Origin: Caulobacter sp.
GTDB taxonomy: Bacteria > Pseudomonadota > Alphaproteobacteria > Caulobacterales > Caulobacteraceae
Direction of reading: 5' to 3'
Length of the DNA stretch: 64,000 bases
Assembly: GCA_021741355.1 (NCBI GenBank)
Contig: JAIOXZ010000004.1
Coordinates: 152,702-216,701, forward strand
Under the pieces are notes generated by a model. It searched no databases, was not told the origin of the DNA, and saw nothing but the letters and a program-made list of their open reading frames with translations. Both the position numbers and the translations under genes were made by a program. Shown one piece after another: positions 35,831-46,881 of this stretch. Position 1 is the first letter of the stretch. Each line of letters starts with the position of its first letter.

Positions 35831-38314
35831 ATGGCGAAGATGGGCCGGCAGGGCCGACTTTCGGTGCTTATAATGGCGGCCGCCCTGTCTTGCGGCGAAG
35901 CGGCTCTGGCGCAGGCGCCTGCGGCCGCGCCGGCTGACGCCTCGGGCTACGCCGCGCTGTTCCGGCAGGGGCGTCTGGACTATGAGGCCGCGCGCTTCGA
36001 CGCAGCGGAGGTCGGCCTTCGTAAAGCCTGGACCGGCTACCGGCAGACTCTCGGCGACGAGCATCCCACAACCCTGCGCGTCGCCCATTTTCTCGCGGCG
36101 ACCCTGGGCGCCCTGCGGCGGAACGAAGAGGCGGAAGTCCTGAACCGCCAGGTCTATGGCGTCCGCCGTCGGGTTCTGGGGGAAGAGCACGCCGAGACGC
36201 TGGTCTCTGAATCCAACCTCGCGACCAATCTGCGAACGCTTGGCCGCTATGCCGAGGCGGAGCCGCTGGCCCGCCACCTGTGGACCGTGCGGACCCGCGT
36301 GCTGGGAGCCGAAGCGGCGCCCACGCTCCTGGCGGCCGGCAATCTGGCGCTGATCCTGCGTGGGCTGGACCGAACGGCCGAAGCGGAGGTCCTCAACCGT
36401 CAGGTCTGGTCGGTCCGGATGCGCCTGCTTGGCCCGGACGACCCGCTCACGCTCATCGCCGCCAGCAACCTCGCGGACACCCTCAATGCGCTCGACCGTC
36501 CGGCGGAAGCGGAGCCGCTCAACCGCGCCGTTCTGGAGACCCGTCGCCGGGTCCTGGGCGAGGATCACCCCGATGTGCTGCTTTCGGAGGCGAATCTGGC
36601 CGTCAACCTCAGAGCGCTGAGCCGCTATGCCGAGGCCGAGCCGCTCGCCCGCCACCTTTGGATGGCGCGCACCCGGAACCTGGGGGCCGAGGCGCCGCTG
36701 ACGCTGCTGGCGGCGAACGGTCTTGCATCGACGTTGCGCGGCCTGGGCCGGTTCGCGGAAGCCGAAGCCCTCAGCCGCCAGATCTGGCAAGTGCGGCTGC
36801 GCGTACTCGGTCCGGACGCTCCCGCCACCCTGAACGCGGCAAGCAATGTCGCCGACACCCTTCTGTCGCTTGGCCGCGCGGCGGAGGCGGAGACGCTCAA
36901 CCGCGAAATCCTTGCGACGCGCCTTAGGGTCGCCGGCCCCGATCATCCCGACACCCTGACGACGCAAAGCAGCCTTGCGACCGCCCTGAAAGCCCTCGGC
37001 CGCCTGAGCGAAGCCGAAGCGCTGCATCGGCAGGTCTGGGAGGCGCGCCGGCGAACGCTCGGCGATGACGACCTTGATACCCTCGGCTCGGCGAACAACG
37101 TCGCCGTCTCCTTGTCTGGGCTTGGCCGCGTGGCGGAGGCCGAGGCCCTGAACCGCCAGACGTGGATGGCCCGCATCCGACTGATCGGCCGGGAGCACCC
37201 AAGCACGCTGCTCTCCGCCAGCAACCTCGCCGACAACCTCTTCAGCATGGGCCGGTATGCCGAAGCCGACGCTCTGGGGCGGGAGATTCTGGAAATTCGC
37301 CGCCGGGTCCTGGGCGAGGAACATCCGGAGACGCTGCGCTCGATGAGCAACCTGGCCACCAACCTGGGCGGCATGGGACGCCAGACCGAGGCGGAGCGGT
37401 TGCATCGGCAGGTGTGGGCGGTCCGTCGGCGGCTGCTGGGCGAGGAGCATCCCGACACCCTGCTATCGGCGAACAACCTCGCGCTGAGTCTCAATGGTCT
37501 GGGGCGGGCGGCCGAGTCCGAAGCCTTGCACAGGCAAATCTGGATGACGCGGCGCCGCCTCCTGGGGGAGGAACATCCTTCAACGCTGTCGTCCGCGGCG
37601 AACGTCGCCAACGTCCTGCTTCTGATGCGCCGTTACGCTGACGCCGAAGCGCTCGCGCGGCAGGTTCTCGAGGTCCGCCGCCGCGTGCTCGGCGAGGAGC
37701 ATCCCGAGACGCTCAGGACCATCGCAATTCTGGCCTTCAGTCTCAGCGCCACCGGGCGAAAGGACGAGGCCATAGAGCTCAACTACAAGGTCTGGCAGGT
37801 GCGGGCCCGGGTCCTGGGCGCGGCCCATCCCGACACCCTCGTCTCCCTAAGCTCGCTGGCGTCCAATCTCAGGTCACTGGGTGGCCGCAAGGAAGCCGAG
37901 GAAATCAACCGCCTGCTACTGGAAATCCGTCGTCAGGTGCTGGGTCCCGAGCATCCCGACACCCTGCTCTCGGCCAACAATCTCGCGTCCCTGCTCTCCG
38001 TGACCGGCAAGTCGGCCGAGGCGGAGACGATACTGGTCGGGGTCACCGCCGCCTGGGACCGGCGCGCCAAGGAGGGCGATACGCCCCAGAACCTCATCGC
38101 CGCCTACGGGAACCTTGGCTACGCGCGGCTGCGGCTGCGCAAATACGAGGGGAGCTATGGCGCCTATGCCGCCGCCGCCGCCGCCGCACGGCGGCGCTAC
38201 GAAGACAGGAATTCCAGCGGCGACGGCGAGGAGGCCCGCAGCGAGCTGGTGCGCTACCGCGACGTCTTCATGGGGCAGGTCCGGGCCGGCTGGGGCTGGG
38301 CGCATCAGCCCTGA
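35831..38314 (+). CDS. Secreted kinesin-light-chain-type TPR repeat protein
   Basis: The 827-residue protein has a signal peptide (SVLIMAAALSCGEAALA) and then about 16 consecutive 42-residue tetratricopeptide repeats of the TPR_10/TPR_12 class, each with an LGxEHPxTLxSxxNLA-type core and an RYAEAExLxRQVW-type second helix. It should form a long superhelical protein-binding scaffold, probably periplasmic. No catalytic or NB-ARC domain is attached. The start could be ATG 35831 or ATG 35840. It converges with the vWA gene. Repeat number may vary between strains because the DNA repeats are similar. Confidence 0.85.
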   Translation: MAKMGRQGRLSVLIMAAALSCGEAALAQAPAAAPADASGYAALFRQGRLDYEAARFDAAEVGLRKAWTGYRQTLGDEHPTTLRVAHFLAATLGALRRNEEAEVLNRQVYGVRRRVLGEEHAETLVSESNLATNLRTLGRYAEAEPLARHLWTVRTRVLGAEAAPTLLAAGNLALILRGLDRTAEAEVLNRQVWSVRMRLLGPDDPLTLIAASNLADTLNALDRPAEAEPLNRAVLETRRRVLGEDHPDVLLSEANLAVNLRALSRYAEAEPLARHLWMARTRNLGAEAPLTLLAANGLASTLRGLGRFAEAEALSRQIWQVRLRVLGPDAPATLNAASNVADTLLSLGRAAEAETLNREILATRLRVAGPDHPDTLTTQSSLATALKALGRLSEAEALHRQVWEARRRTLGDDDLDTLGSANNVAVSLSGLGRVAEAEALNRQTWMARIRLIGREHPSTLLSASNLADNLFSMGRYAEADALGREILEIRRRVLGEEHPETLRSMSNLATNLGGMGRQTEAERLHRQVWAVRRRLLGEEHPDTLLSANNLALSLNGLGRAAESEALHRQIWMTRRRLLGEEHPSTLSSAANVANVLLLMRRYADAEALARQVLEVRRRVLGEEHPETLRTIAILAFSLSATGRKDEAIELNYKVWQVRARVLGAAHPDTLVSLSSLASNLRSLGGRKEAEEINRLLLEIRRQVLGPEHPDTLLSANNLASLLSVTGKSAEAETILVGVTAAWDRRAKEGDTPQNLIAAYGNLGYARLRLRKYEGSYGAYAAAAAAARRRYEDRNSSGDGEEARSELVRYRDVFMGQVRAGWGWAHQP
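36048..37980 (+). repeat. Tandem ~126-bp coding repeats (TPR array)
   Basis: Within the TPR gene the DNA repeats with a period of 126 bases, marked by the recurring GGCGAGGAGCATCCCGA-like segment (for example near 36048, 36174, 37314, 37440, 37566 and 37692). The later units are the most alike and could recombine. Confidence 0.8.
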
Positions 38315-38335
38315 CCCAACCGGCCCTCCGGAACC

Positions 38336-40162
38336 CTACTCGTTGACCCGGCGACCTTCCTTTGCGGCGCGGACCAGCTGGACGAACTCGGCGCGGATGC
38401 CGAATTCGTCTTCGCCGCGCGACCGCTGGGCGGTGTCTAGGATCTGGTCCCAGCCGTAGCCGGCGTCGAGCCAGGGATCGTTGCGCAGCTTCTGGCCGAA
38501 GGCCGCCACGGTGACGGCCCAGCGGGTCGCTTCCGGCGCCGTGGCCAGGTCGCGGGCGGTGTTCCCGGTCGGGATCGCCTGCTGCATCAGCTGCGAGGTG
38601 GCGGCGCCGGGCGCTTTCCAGCGGACTTTCAGGAAGGCCATCTCGCCGCCGGGCGACGCCGTGGGCCGCGCCGACTGGTAGCGCAGCGGGTCGGCGGAGC
38701 CGGGCGCGCCGGCCGGGGTGATCTCGTAGAGCGCCGTCACCGAGACGCCCGATCCGACCTCTCCGGCGTCGACCTGGTCGTTGTTGAAGTCCTCCCGCGC
38801 CAGCATCCGGGTTTCGTAGCCGATCAGCCGGTACTCGCTGACCTGGGCCGGATTGAACTCGATCTGGATCTTCACGTCGTCGGCGATCGGAAACAGCGAG
38901 CCGGAGAAGTCGTCCCGGAACAGCTTCCGCGCTTCCTCGAAGGTATCGATATAGGCGGCAGTCCCGTTTCCGTTCTGGGCCAGCGCCTGCATCATCGTGT
39001 CGTTGTAGTTGCCGCGGCCGAAGCCGTAGACCGACAGATAGACGCCCGTCTTGCGCTTGTCGGCGACGAAGTCCTTCAGCTTCGAGGGATCCGAGACGCC
39101 GACGTTGAAGTCGCCGTCGGTCAGCAGGATCACGCGATTGACGGCCTTCGCGTCGAAGTTCTGCCCGGCCAGGGCGTAGGCCAGCGCCAGACCCTGGCCG
39201 CCCGCCGTCGATCCACCGGCCTGCAGCGCCTCGAGCGCGCAGCGCACCTTCAGCTTCGAGCGTCCGTCCGTCGGCGCCAGCACCGCGCCGGCCGATCCGG
39301 CGTAGGCGACGATCGAGACGCGGTCCTGCGGCCGAAGCTTGTCGACCAGCAGGTTCATGGCCTTCTTCGCCAATCCCAGCTTGTCCGGCGACTGCATCGA
39401 GCCGGAGGTGTCGATCAGGAACACCAGGTTCAGCGGCGGCTCCTCGCCTCGCGGCAGGTCATAGCCCTGCAGGCCGATGTGCAGGATCTGGCGATCCTTT
39501 GACCAGGGCGAGGGGACGACTGCGACATAGGGCCTGAACGGCTCCGCCCGGCTGGTCGGCAGCGGGTAGTCGTAGTCGAAGTAGTTGATCAGTTCCTCGA
39601 CCCGCACGGCGTCGCGCGGCGGCAGGGTTCCGTCCTTCAGGAACCGCCGGGTGTTGGCGTAGGCGGCCGTATCGACGTCGATCGAGAAGGTCGAGACGGG
39701 GTCATCGGCGACCCGCTTGATCGGGTTTGAAGCGCCGCCCGGATAGCGTTCGGTGTCCGGTGTCGCCTCTGCCGCGAAGCCCGTGACGTAGCCGGGCGCG
39801 ACCACGCCGGGCGCCACGCGCTTCGCCACCGGGGGAACTGAAAGCGGGGGCGGGGGCGCGACGTCCTTCGGGCCCGGCATCGACGGACGGGGGGGCGGCG
39901 GGGGAGGCGGAGGCGGCGGTGGGGGCATCGGGGCGGACGGCGCGGCCATGCCGACCGTCGGGCGGGCGAACATGCGAATGCCGCCGGCGCGCTCGCCGTC
40001 GCGCGTCCCGGTGAAGCCTAATGCAGCGCAGGCCGCGGGCGTCGGCTGGCCGTCAACCGGCCCCTTCGCCGAGGCGATCTGGAAGGGCGGCGCGGAAGCC
40101 GCCAGAAAGGCCGCAAGGGCCACCGTCGTCGTCAGACCACGGGCCGTCTTAGATAACCGCAT
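38336..40162 (-). CDS. Secreted von Willebrand factor A domain protein (YfbK-like)
   Basis: The 608-residue protein has a signal peptide (about 1-32), a proline-rich segment of uninterrupted prolines (about 80-92), the YfbK-type N-terminal region (TFSIDVDTAAYANTRRFL, VRVEELINYFDYDYP), and a vWA domain with the metal site DTSGS at 251-255. A C-terminal DUF3520 domain follows. Such proteins are often called Ca-activated channel homologues, but bacterial members are adhesion or assembly factors of unclear role. The ATG at 40162 gives the signal peptide. Confidence 0.87.
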   Translation of the reverse strand: MRLSKTARGLTTTVALAAFLAASAPPFQIASAKGPVDGQPTPAACAALGFTGTRDGERAGGIRMFARPTVGMAAPSAPMPPPPPPPPPPPPRPSMPGPKDVAPPPPLSVPPVAKRVAPGVVAPGYVTGFAAEATPDTERYPGGASNPIKRVADDPVSTFSIDVDTAAYANTRRFLKDGTLPPRDAVRVEELINYFDYDYPLPTSRAEPFRPYVAVVPSPWSKDRQILHIGLQGYDLPRGEEPPLNLVFLIDTSGSMQSPDKLGLAKKAMNLLVDKLRPQDRVSIVAYAGSAGAVLAPTDGRSKLKVRCALEALQAGGSTAGGQGLALAYALAGQNFDAKAVNRVILLTDGDFNVGVSDPSKLKDFVADKRKTGVYLSVYGFGRGNYNDTMMQALAQNGNGTAAYIDTFEEARKLFRDDFSGSLFPIADDVKIQIEFNPAQVSEYRLIGYETRMLAREDFNNDQVDAGEVGSGVSVTALYEITPAGAPGSADPLRYQSARPTASPGGEMAFLKVRWKAPGAATSQLMQQAIPTGNTARDLATAPEATRWAVTVAAFGQKLRNDPWLDAGYGWDQILDTAQRSRGEDEFGIRAEFVQLVRAAKEGRRVNE

Positions 40163-40424
40163 GCGATTCCCCTGACTTTGTCGTCCCACGCGCCATGGTC
40201 GCGCGCCGGTTGCGGCCAAAGCGGGGCGGAATGCGACCGCAATGAGGGCATGTGTCGGGCCGGCGACACCCGAACTTCGCCTGTTGCGCGAACGAGGTTC
40301 ACTATGATGCCCGTGACAGGGATTGATACGGCTCTCGGACCGTGGGCGAGCTTGACTCCCGCGGGAGCCCGGCGAAGAGTCCGGTTGCCGAATAGTTAAC
40401 GGCCGGGCTGGGGAGCTAAACTGT

Positions 40425-41897
40425 ATGCATGAGACCAGCGACGCCCACGGCCGCCCGTTCGGGGCTGCGCAAGGCCCGCTGATCCGCAGCGGCTCGATCG
40501 TGGCGCTTATCGCTGCGGTGGTGATTCCCCTCGTCGGCTGCGACAGTGGACCGGAGAGCTTCTTCGGCAAGCCGGGGAGTACAGCTTGCCCCCGTCCGCA
40601 GGTTCCGACCGGCGTGGCGCCGCAGTTCAACACCCAGCAGCTCGAGATCCGCACGCTCCGCCGGCGTGGCTTCACCGGCGACTTCTTCTCGCAGCTGGAG
40701 CTGGCGCGCCGCTACGAAGGCCTGCGCGCGGCGGACAAGAACCTCGAGGACCCGGTCGAGGCGGCCGTCTGGTACTCCATCGCCCTCTCCAACGGCGACG
40801 GCTACGCGCCCATTTCCGCCTATGGCCGCCGCTCGCCGCAGGGCGAGCAGAAGGCCGTCGCGCGCTACGACGACTGCCGCGCCGTCGAGCGCAATATCGC
40901 CTACCGTTCCCTCGACCGGCTGCTGTCGCAGATGTCGTCCGAAGAGCAGGAGAAGGTCCGCAGCCGCGTGATCTACATCCTCGCGACGGAAGGGGCGCCC
41001 GGCTACCGGACCCTGGCGCGGATGCATGACAACTTCTTCGGTCCGTTCGGCGAGCCGTCCGACAACCGCCAGGCCGCGGAAGCTCGGGGCAAGCCGTACA
41101 AGCCCGGCACGCCGCAGGTGCTGAACCTGTTCCCGCGCAATGACGTCGACGCCTACCTCTACAACTACCTCGCCGTTCAGACCGGCGATGTCGGCGCCTA
41201 TGTGATGCTCAAGGACTTCGAGCGGTCCTCGGCGCAGCGCGCCGCCGCCGGCCAGTTCGTCGAGGCCAAGGCCAAGCGCTGGATCCCGCCCTACGAATTC
41301 TATCCGCCTGAGTCGCCCTCCTCGGGCGTGCCGCATTCGGACGAGAGTGACCAGATCGGCGACGCCCAGCAGGTGGCGCTCGGCCGCGTCCGCGAACTGC
41401 CGTTCATCCACATCGGCGAGGCGCTGGCCTATCTGCGGTCGACGCCGCGCGTGGTGACCAACGAGGACGCGCTCTATCCGCAGGAAATCCAGGATTTCCA
41501 GGCGCGCGTCGCCCGACCCCAGACCGGCGTTCTGACGCCGATCGAGCGCGTCCGCATCATCCAGTACGCCGCGGTCAACGGCTCGCCCAAGGCCCAGCTG
41601 GTGCTCGCGGTGATGTACGCCGAGGGCGTTGGCGTGCCGCGTGACTACGCCCGGTCGTTCCACTGGTTCGCCGAAGCAGATCGTCAGGGGTCGGGCGAGG
41701 CCAAGTACGCCATGTCCACCTACTTCTCGCTCGGCGTGGCCGGCGTCGCCGACCAGGACAAGGCCAAGGCGGTCGTCTACCAGATCGACTCCGCGCTCTC
41801 GGGCTTCAAGCCGTCCGTGGGACGCCTCCAGCAGGTGCTGGCCCAGGTGTCCCGCGCGCCGAGACCCTCGCCCCGCGACAGGGACTACGTACGATGA
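40425..41897 (+). CDS. Sel1-repeat-like lipoprotein
   Basis: The 490-residue protein has a hydrophobic segment at 24-38 ending in a lipobox LVGC (C39), so it is a probable lipoprotein. Helical repeats of Sel1 type are visible near residues 87-110 (EDPVEAAVWYSIALSNGDG) and 385-440 (AAVNGSPKAQLVLAVMYAEG, then GVPRDYARSFHWFAEADRQG). The middle is not assigned. It overlaps the next gene by four bases (ATGA) and has GGGGAG ten bases before the ATG. Sel1 proteins are usually scaffolds. Coupling to a beta-helix surface protein suggests an envelope assembly pair. Confidence 0.8.
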   Translation: MHETSDAHGRPFGAAQGPLIRSGSIVALIAAVVIPLVGCDSGPESFFGKPGSTACPRPQVPTGVAPQFNTQQLEIRTLRRRGFTGDFFSQLELARRYEGLRAADKNLEDPVEAAVWYSIALSNGDGYAPISAYGRRSPQGEQKAVARYDDCRAVERNIAYRSLDRLLSQMSSEEQEKVRSRVIYILATEGAPGYRTLARMHDNFFGPFGEPSDNRQAAEARGKPYKPGTPQVLNLFPRNDVDAYLYNYLAVQTGDVGAYVMLKDFERSSAQRAAAGQFVEAKAKRWIPPYEFYPPESPSSGVPHSDESDQIGDAQQVALGRVRELPFIHIGEALAYLRSTPRVVTNEDALYPQEIQDFQARVARPQTGVLTPIERVRIIQYAAVNGSPKAQLVLAVMYAEGVGVPRDYARSFHWFAEADRQGSGEAKYAMSTYFSLGVAGVADQDKAKAVVYQIDSALSGFKPSVGRLQQVLAQVSRAPRPSPRDRDYVR

Positions 41898-43414
41898 AGA
41901 CGCTTACCCGCCTCCTCACGGCCGCGAGCGCGGCCATGATTGTGTTCGGCGCGGCCGGCGCCGCGCAGGCCTTCCCCGACGCCGCCGCCGGCATTGACGC
42001 CCAGATCCGCCCGAATTTCGGCGGCCTGATCACGCCACCCCTGCGTCCGCGCTGGCGGCCCGACCGCTACAAGCCCCGCTACTACCGCCCGCGTCAGGGC
42101 GGGGGCGGCTACTATTCGGGCGAACGCTACGAAACCAGCATCACGGTCGACTGCAACGCGCCGCCGCCGTCGTCGTACGGGTCCGGTTCCGGATCGGGCT
42201 ATGGCGCTCCGCCGAGTTCAGGCTACGGATCGGGCTCGGGCTCGGGCGCGTCCGGCGGTCAATACGACGATCAGGACTCCGGCCAGTACAACAGCAGCGG
42301 TCCGCTGAACGACGCGCTCCAGCGTCTCGCTGACGGCGGCACCCTCTATGTGCGCGGCACCTGCCGCGAAACCCTGTGGATCGAGCATCCCGTCGCCATC
42401 GTCGGCGCCGCCGCCTCGATCTTTGACGACTCGCCCGCGCAACGGGCGACGATCAGCCCCGCCGAAGGCTCATCCTGCGTGAAGGTTGCGCCGGGCGTGC
42501 AGGGCGTCGAGCTGCGCGATCTGATTCTCCAGACGGAAAAGGGCGGCCGCGCGCCGTGCGTCGAGACCTGGGACTCCAGGGTGGCGCTGGTGCGGACGAC
42601 CGTCCGGTACTGGGGCGACACGGCCGCGGTGTTCGCCTCGGGCGGTGAGTTGCGCCTGATCGAGAGCTTCATCGACGCCCGCACCTGGGACGCCGCTGTC
42701 GTCACCGACGGCGCGATCCTGAAGATGAGCCGCACCCGTGTGCTGGCCGAAGAGGCCGGGATCGACGTGACCCCCGGGGTCGGCGACAGCATCATCGAGC
42801 AGAGCGGCATCATGGGTCGTGACGCCGCGCTGCCCGCCGGCAACGGCATCCTGGTGCGCGGCCAGCGCAGCGGGTCCGGCGCCCTGAAGATCAACAACGC
42901 CGTGGTTTGCGGCTGGCGCAATGGCCTGCATCTGGACCGGGGCTCGATCGTCGAGGTCAACCGCAGCCGCTTCTGCCGCACGACGGTGGGCGTGGTGACC
43001 GATGGCGACCTGACGCTGACGGAATCGGCCATCGGCTCGCGCGAGGTCGGCCTCTACGCCTCGACGGGCAAGGCGACGGTCAAGCGCAACCGCTTCTACG
43101 GCTGGAGCAGCCGGCCGCTGTGGATCGAACAGGGCGTGGTCATCGATCTCGAGCCCAACTACGCCTACTACAACGACGACTGCTGGAAGCGCGGCTGGGA
43201 GCAGGGCGTCTACTGTCAGCGCAGCAGCGGCCTGCCGATGTCGCTGCGCGACGAGAGCAGCTTCACCAACCCCTATCGCGACTGGTGGGAAGCCGACGGC
43301 TACGATCGCGCCTACCAGCGTGATGGATCGCCATCGGCCCAGCCTTATCCGCAGCGCCCCGCGCCGCCGGCGAAGCCCCGCTGGGGTCGTCGGTCGGGGT
43401 CGGGCGGCTACTAG
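41894..43414 (+). CDS. Exported right-handed beta-helix protein
   Basis: The 506-residue protein has a signal peptide (1-26, AAQA), an Arg/Tyr/Gly-rich region (about 45-80), a Gly-Ser low-complexity linker (about 95-135), and then a parallel beta-helix (about 140-420). The turns are short and repetitive (GGTLYVRGTCRETLWIEHP, VRTTVRYWGDTAAVF, LKINNAVVCGW, VEVNRSRFCRTT). The C-terminus is rich in Tyr, Pro and Arg. No pectate lyase catalytic triad is evident, so a structural role is more likely than an enzymatic one. It is co-translated with the Sel1 lipoprotein. Confidence 0.82.
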   Translation: MKTLTRLLTAASAAMIVFGAAGAAQAFPDAAAGIDAQIRPNFGGLITPPLRPRWRPDRYKPRYYRPRQGGGGYYSGERYETSITVDCNAPPPSSYGSGSGSGYGAPPSSGYGSGSGSGASGGQYDDQDSGQYNSSGPLNDALQRLADGGTLYVRGTCRETLWIEHPVAIVGAAASIFDDSPAQRATISPAEGSSCVKVAPGVQGVELRDLILQTEKGGRAPCVETWDSRVALVRTTVRYWGDTAAVFASGGELRLIESFIDARTWDAAVVTDGAILKMSRTRVLAEEAGIDVTPGVGDSIIEQSGIMGRDAALPAGNGILVRGQRSGSGALKINNAVVCGWRNGLHLDRGSIVEVNRSRFCRTTVGVVTDGDLTLTESAIGSREVGLYASTGKATVKRNRFYGWSSRPLWIEQGVVIDLEPNYAYYNDDCWKRGWEQGVYCQRSSGLPMSLRDESSFTNPYRDWWEADGYDRAYQRDGSPSAQPYPQRPAPPAKPRWGRRSGSGGY

Positions 43415-43420
43415 CAGGCC

Positions 43421-45001
43421 CTAGTTGACGGCCAGAGCCGGCGGGCGGCGCATCTGCGTCGCCTGCTCGTAGGCGAAGCCGTAGCCCAGCAGTTGCGCCT
43501 CGCTCCATTTCGGACCGACGAAGCTCAGGCCGACCGGCAGGCCGCCGACCTGGCCCATCGGTACGGTCAGATGCGGATAGCCGGCCACGGCCGCCGCATT
43601 GCCGGCCCCCCCGCCGACATAGCGGTCCTTGAGCACCGGATCGATGAGCCAGGACGGGCCGAGCGTCGGCCCGACCAGCACGGTCACGTCATGCTTCGCC
43701 AGCAGCGCGTCGATGCCGTCGGGGCCGGCCATGCGCCGGGCGTCGTCGCGGGCCTTGAGGTAGGCCGGGTCGGTCAGGCCGGTGGTCTTCTCGGCCATCT
43801 CGAACAGCTCCTGGCCGAACAGGGTCATCTCCCGGTCGGCGTTGGCGCGGTTGAAGGCGATCACGTCGGCCAGGCTGCGCGCCTTGACCTTCGCGGGGTC
43901 GGTCGCGGCGAGATACGCGTTCATCCCGACCTTCAGCTCGGTCAGCAGCACGACCAGTTCGTTGGGGCCGATCTTCGACCGGTCGGGGAACTCCGGCACA
44001 TCGACGAGGATCGCGCCCTGCGCTTTCAGCGCCGCCAGCGCCTGCTCGAACACGGCATCGGTCTCGCGGTGGAAGCCGGCGGCGTAGCGCATCACCCCGA
44101 CCCGCACGCCCTTCAGGGCATCGGGACGCAGTCCGGCGGCGTAGTCGTCGCTCTTGCGCGCGTCAGCCTCCGCCGTGGCCGCGTCCTTTGGATCGCTTCC
44201 GGCCATCACCGTCAGCATGTTGGCCGTATCGAGCACGGTGCGGGTCATTGGCCCCGCGGTGTCCTGGCTGTCACTGATCGGGACGATGAAGGTGCGCGAG
44301 ACCAGTCCGACCGTGGGCTTGAGCCCCACCAGCCCGTTGATCGCCGCCGGACAGGTGATGGAGCCGTCGGTCTCTGTCCCGACCGCCGCCGCCGCCAGCC
44401 CCGCCGCGACCGCCGCGGCGCTGCCGGCCGAGGAGCCGCAGGTGCTACGCGTAGCGTCATAGGGATTGCGCGCCTGGCCGCCGACCGCGCTCCAGCCGGA
44501 CAGGGAGTCGTCGGAGCGGATGTTGGCCCATTCCGACAGATTGGCCTTGCCCAGCACCACCACGCCTGCCGCCCGCAACCGTGCGATGACCGGCGCGTCG
44601 CGCCCGGTGAGGTTCCCCGCCAGGGCGAGCGATCCGGCCGTGGTGGCCATCTGATCCAGCGTCTCGATGTTGTCCTTGATCAGGATCGGCATGCCGAAGA
44701 GGGGGCCCTTGTCGGGCCGCCGGTCCCGCGCGTCGCGATCCAGGTCCAGCACGAAATCGGCGCCCGCCGCGGCCGCCACCGCGTCCGGATTGACCGCGAT
44801 CACTGCCCGCAACCGCGGGTTCAGCAGGTCGATCCGCGCCAGATAGGCCCGGGTGATTTCCTGCGCGCTGCGTCGGCCCGCCCGCAGGTCGCCCCGCAGC
44901 TCGCTCATCGACTGGTCGACGATCATCGGCTGCGGCGGAGGGGTGGCCAGCGCCGGCGAGGCGACAATGGCGGCGAGGGCGAACGCGGTGAGACGGCGCA
45001 T
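43421..45001 (-). CDS. Exported amidase (amidase signature family)
   Basis: The 526-residue protein has a signal peptide ([19 protein letters not shown]). The Ser-cisSer-Lys triad is present: Lys in [14 protein letters not shown], cis-Ser in [16 protein letters not shown] and nucleophile Ser in [17 protein letters not shown]. Members hydrolyse amides and peptides; the periplasmic long form resembles GatA-like peptide amidases. The substrate is unknown. It converges with the beta-helix gene (6 bases apart) and is divergent from ettA. Confidence 0.9.
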   Translation of the reverse strand: MRRLTAFALAAIVASPALATPPPQPMIVDQSMSELRGDLRAGRRSAQEITRAYLARIDLLNPRLRAVIAVNPDAVAAAAGADFVLDLDRDARDRRPDKGPLFGMPILIKDNIETLDQMATTAGSLALAGNLTGRDAPVIARLRAAGVVVLGKANLSEWANIRSDDSLSGWSAVGGQARNPYDATRSTCGSSAGSAAAVAAGLAAAAVGTETDGSITCPAAINGLVGLKPTVGLVSRTFIVPISDSQDTAGPMTRTVLDTANMLTVMAGSDPKDAATAEADARKSDDYAAGLRPDALKGVRVGVMRYAAGFHRETDAVFEQALAALKAQGAILVDVPEFPDRSKIGPNELVVLLTELKVGMNAYLAATDPAKVKARSLADVIAFNRANADREMTLFGQELFEMAEKTTGLTDPAYLKARDDARRMAGPDGIDALLAKHDVTVLVGPTLGPSWLIDPVLKDRYVGGGAGNAAAVAGYPHLTVPMGQVGGLPVGLSFVGPKWSEAQLLGYGFAYEQATQMRRPPALAVN

Positions 45002-45153
45002 GGTTGGGCTCCTGGGACTGCGGCGCGATGGTTCCGCCGCCCGGGTCCGCTTGGCAAGCCCGCCAAACGCCGGCCACCCGTTGCCTTTCGACCCCCCGCT
45101 CGCTACATCCCGCGCCGACCCCCATTCCGATCAGACGAGAGCGAGCGACCCCT

Positions 45154-46821
<1,668 letters not shown>

Positions 46822-46881
46822 TCAGTCGGGTCCTGGCGCGGACTGTACCCGCCTCGCCTTATCCGGCTCTTGGTGCCTGCA

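Noticed and set aside
36048..37980. Regular repeats as a CRISPR array
   Set aside because: The period is 126 bases, the frame is open, and it encodes TPR motifs.
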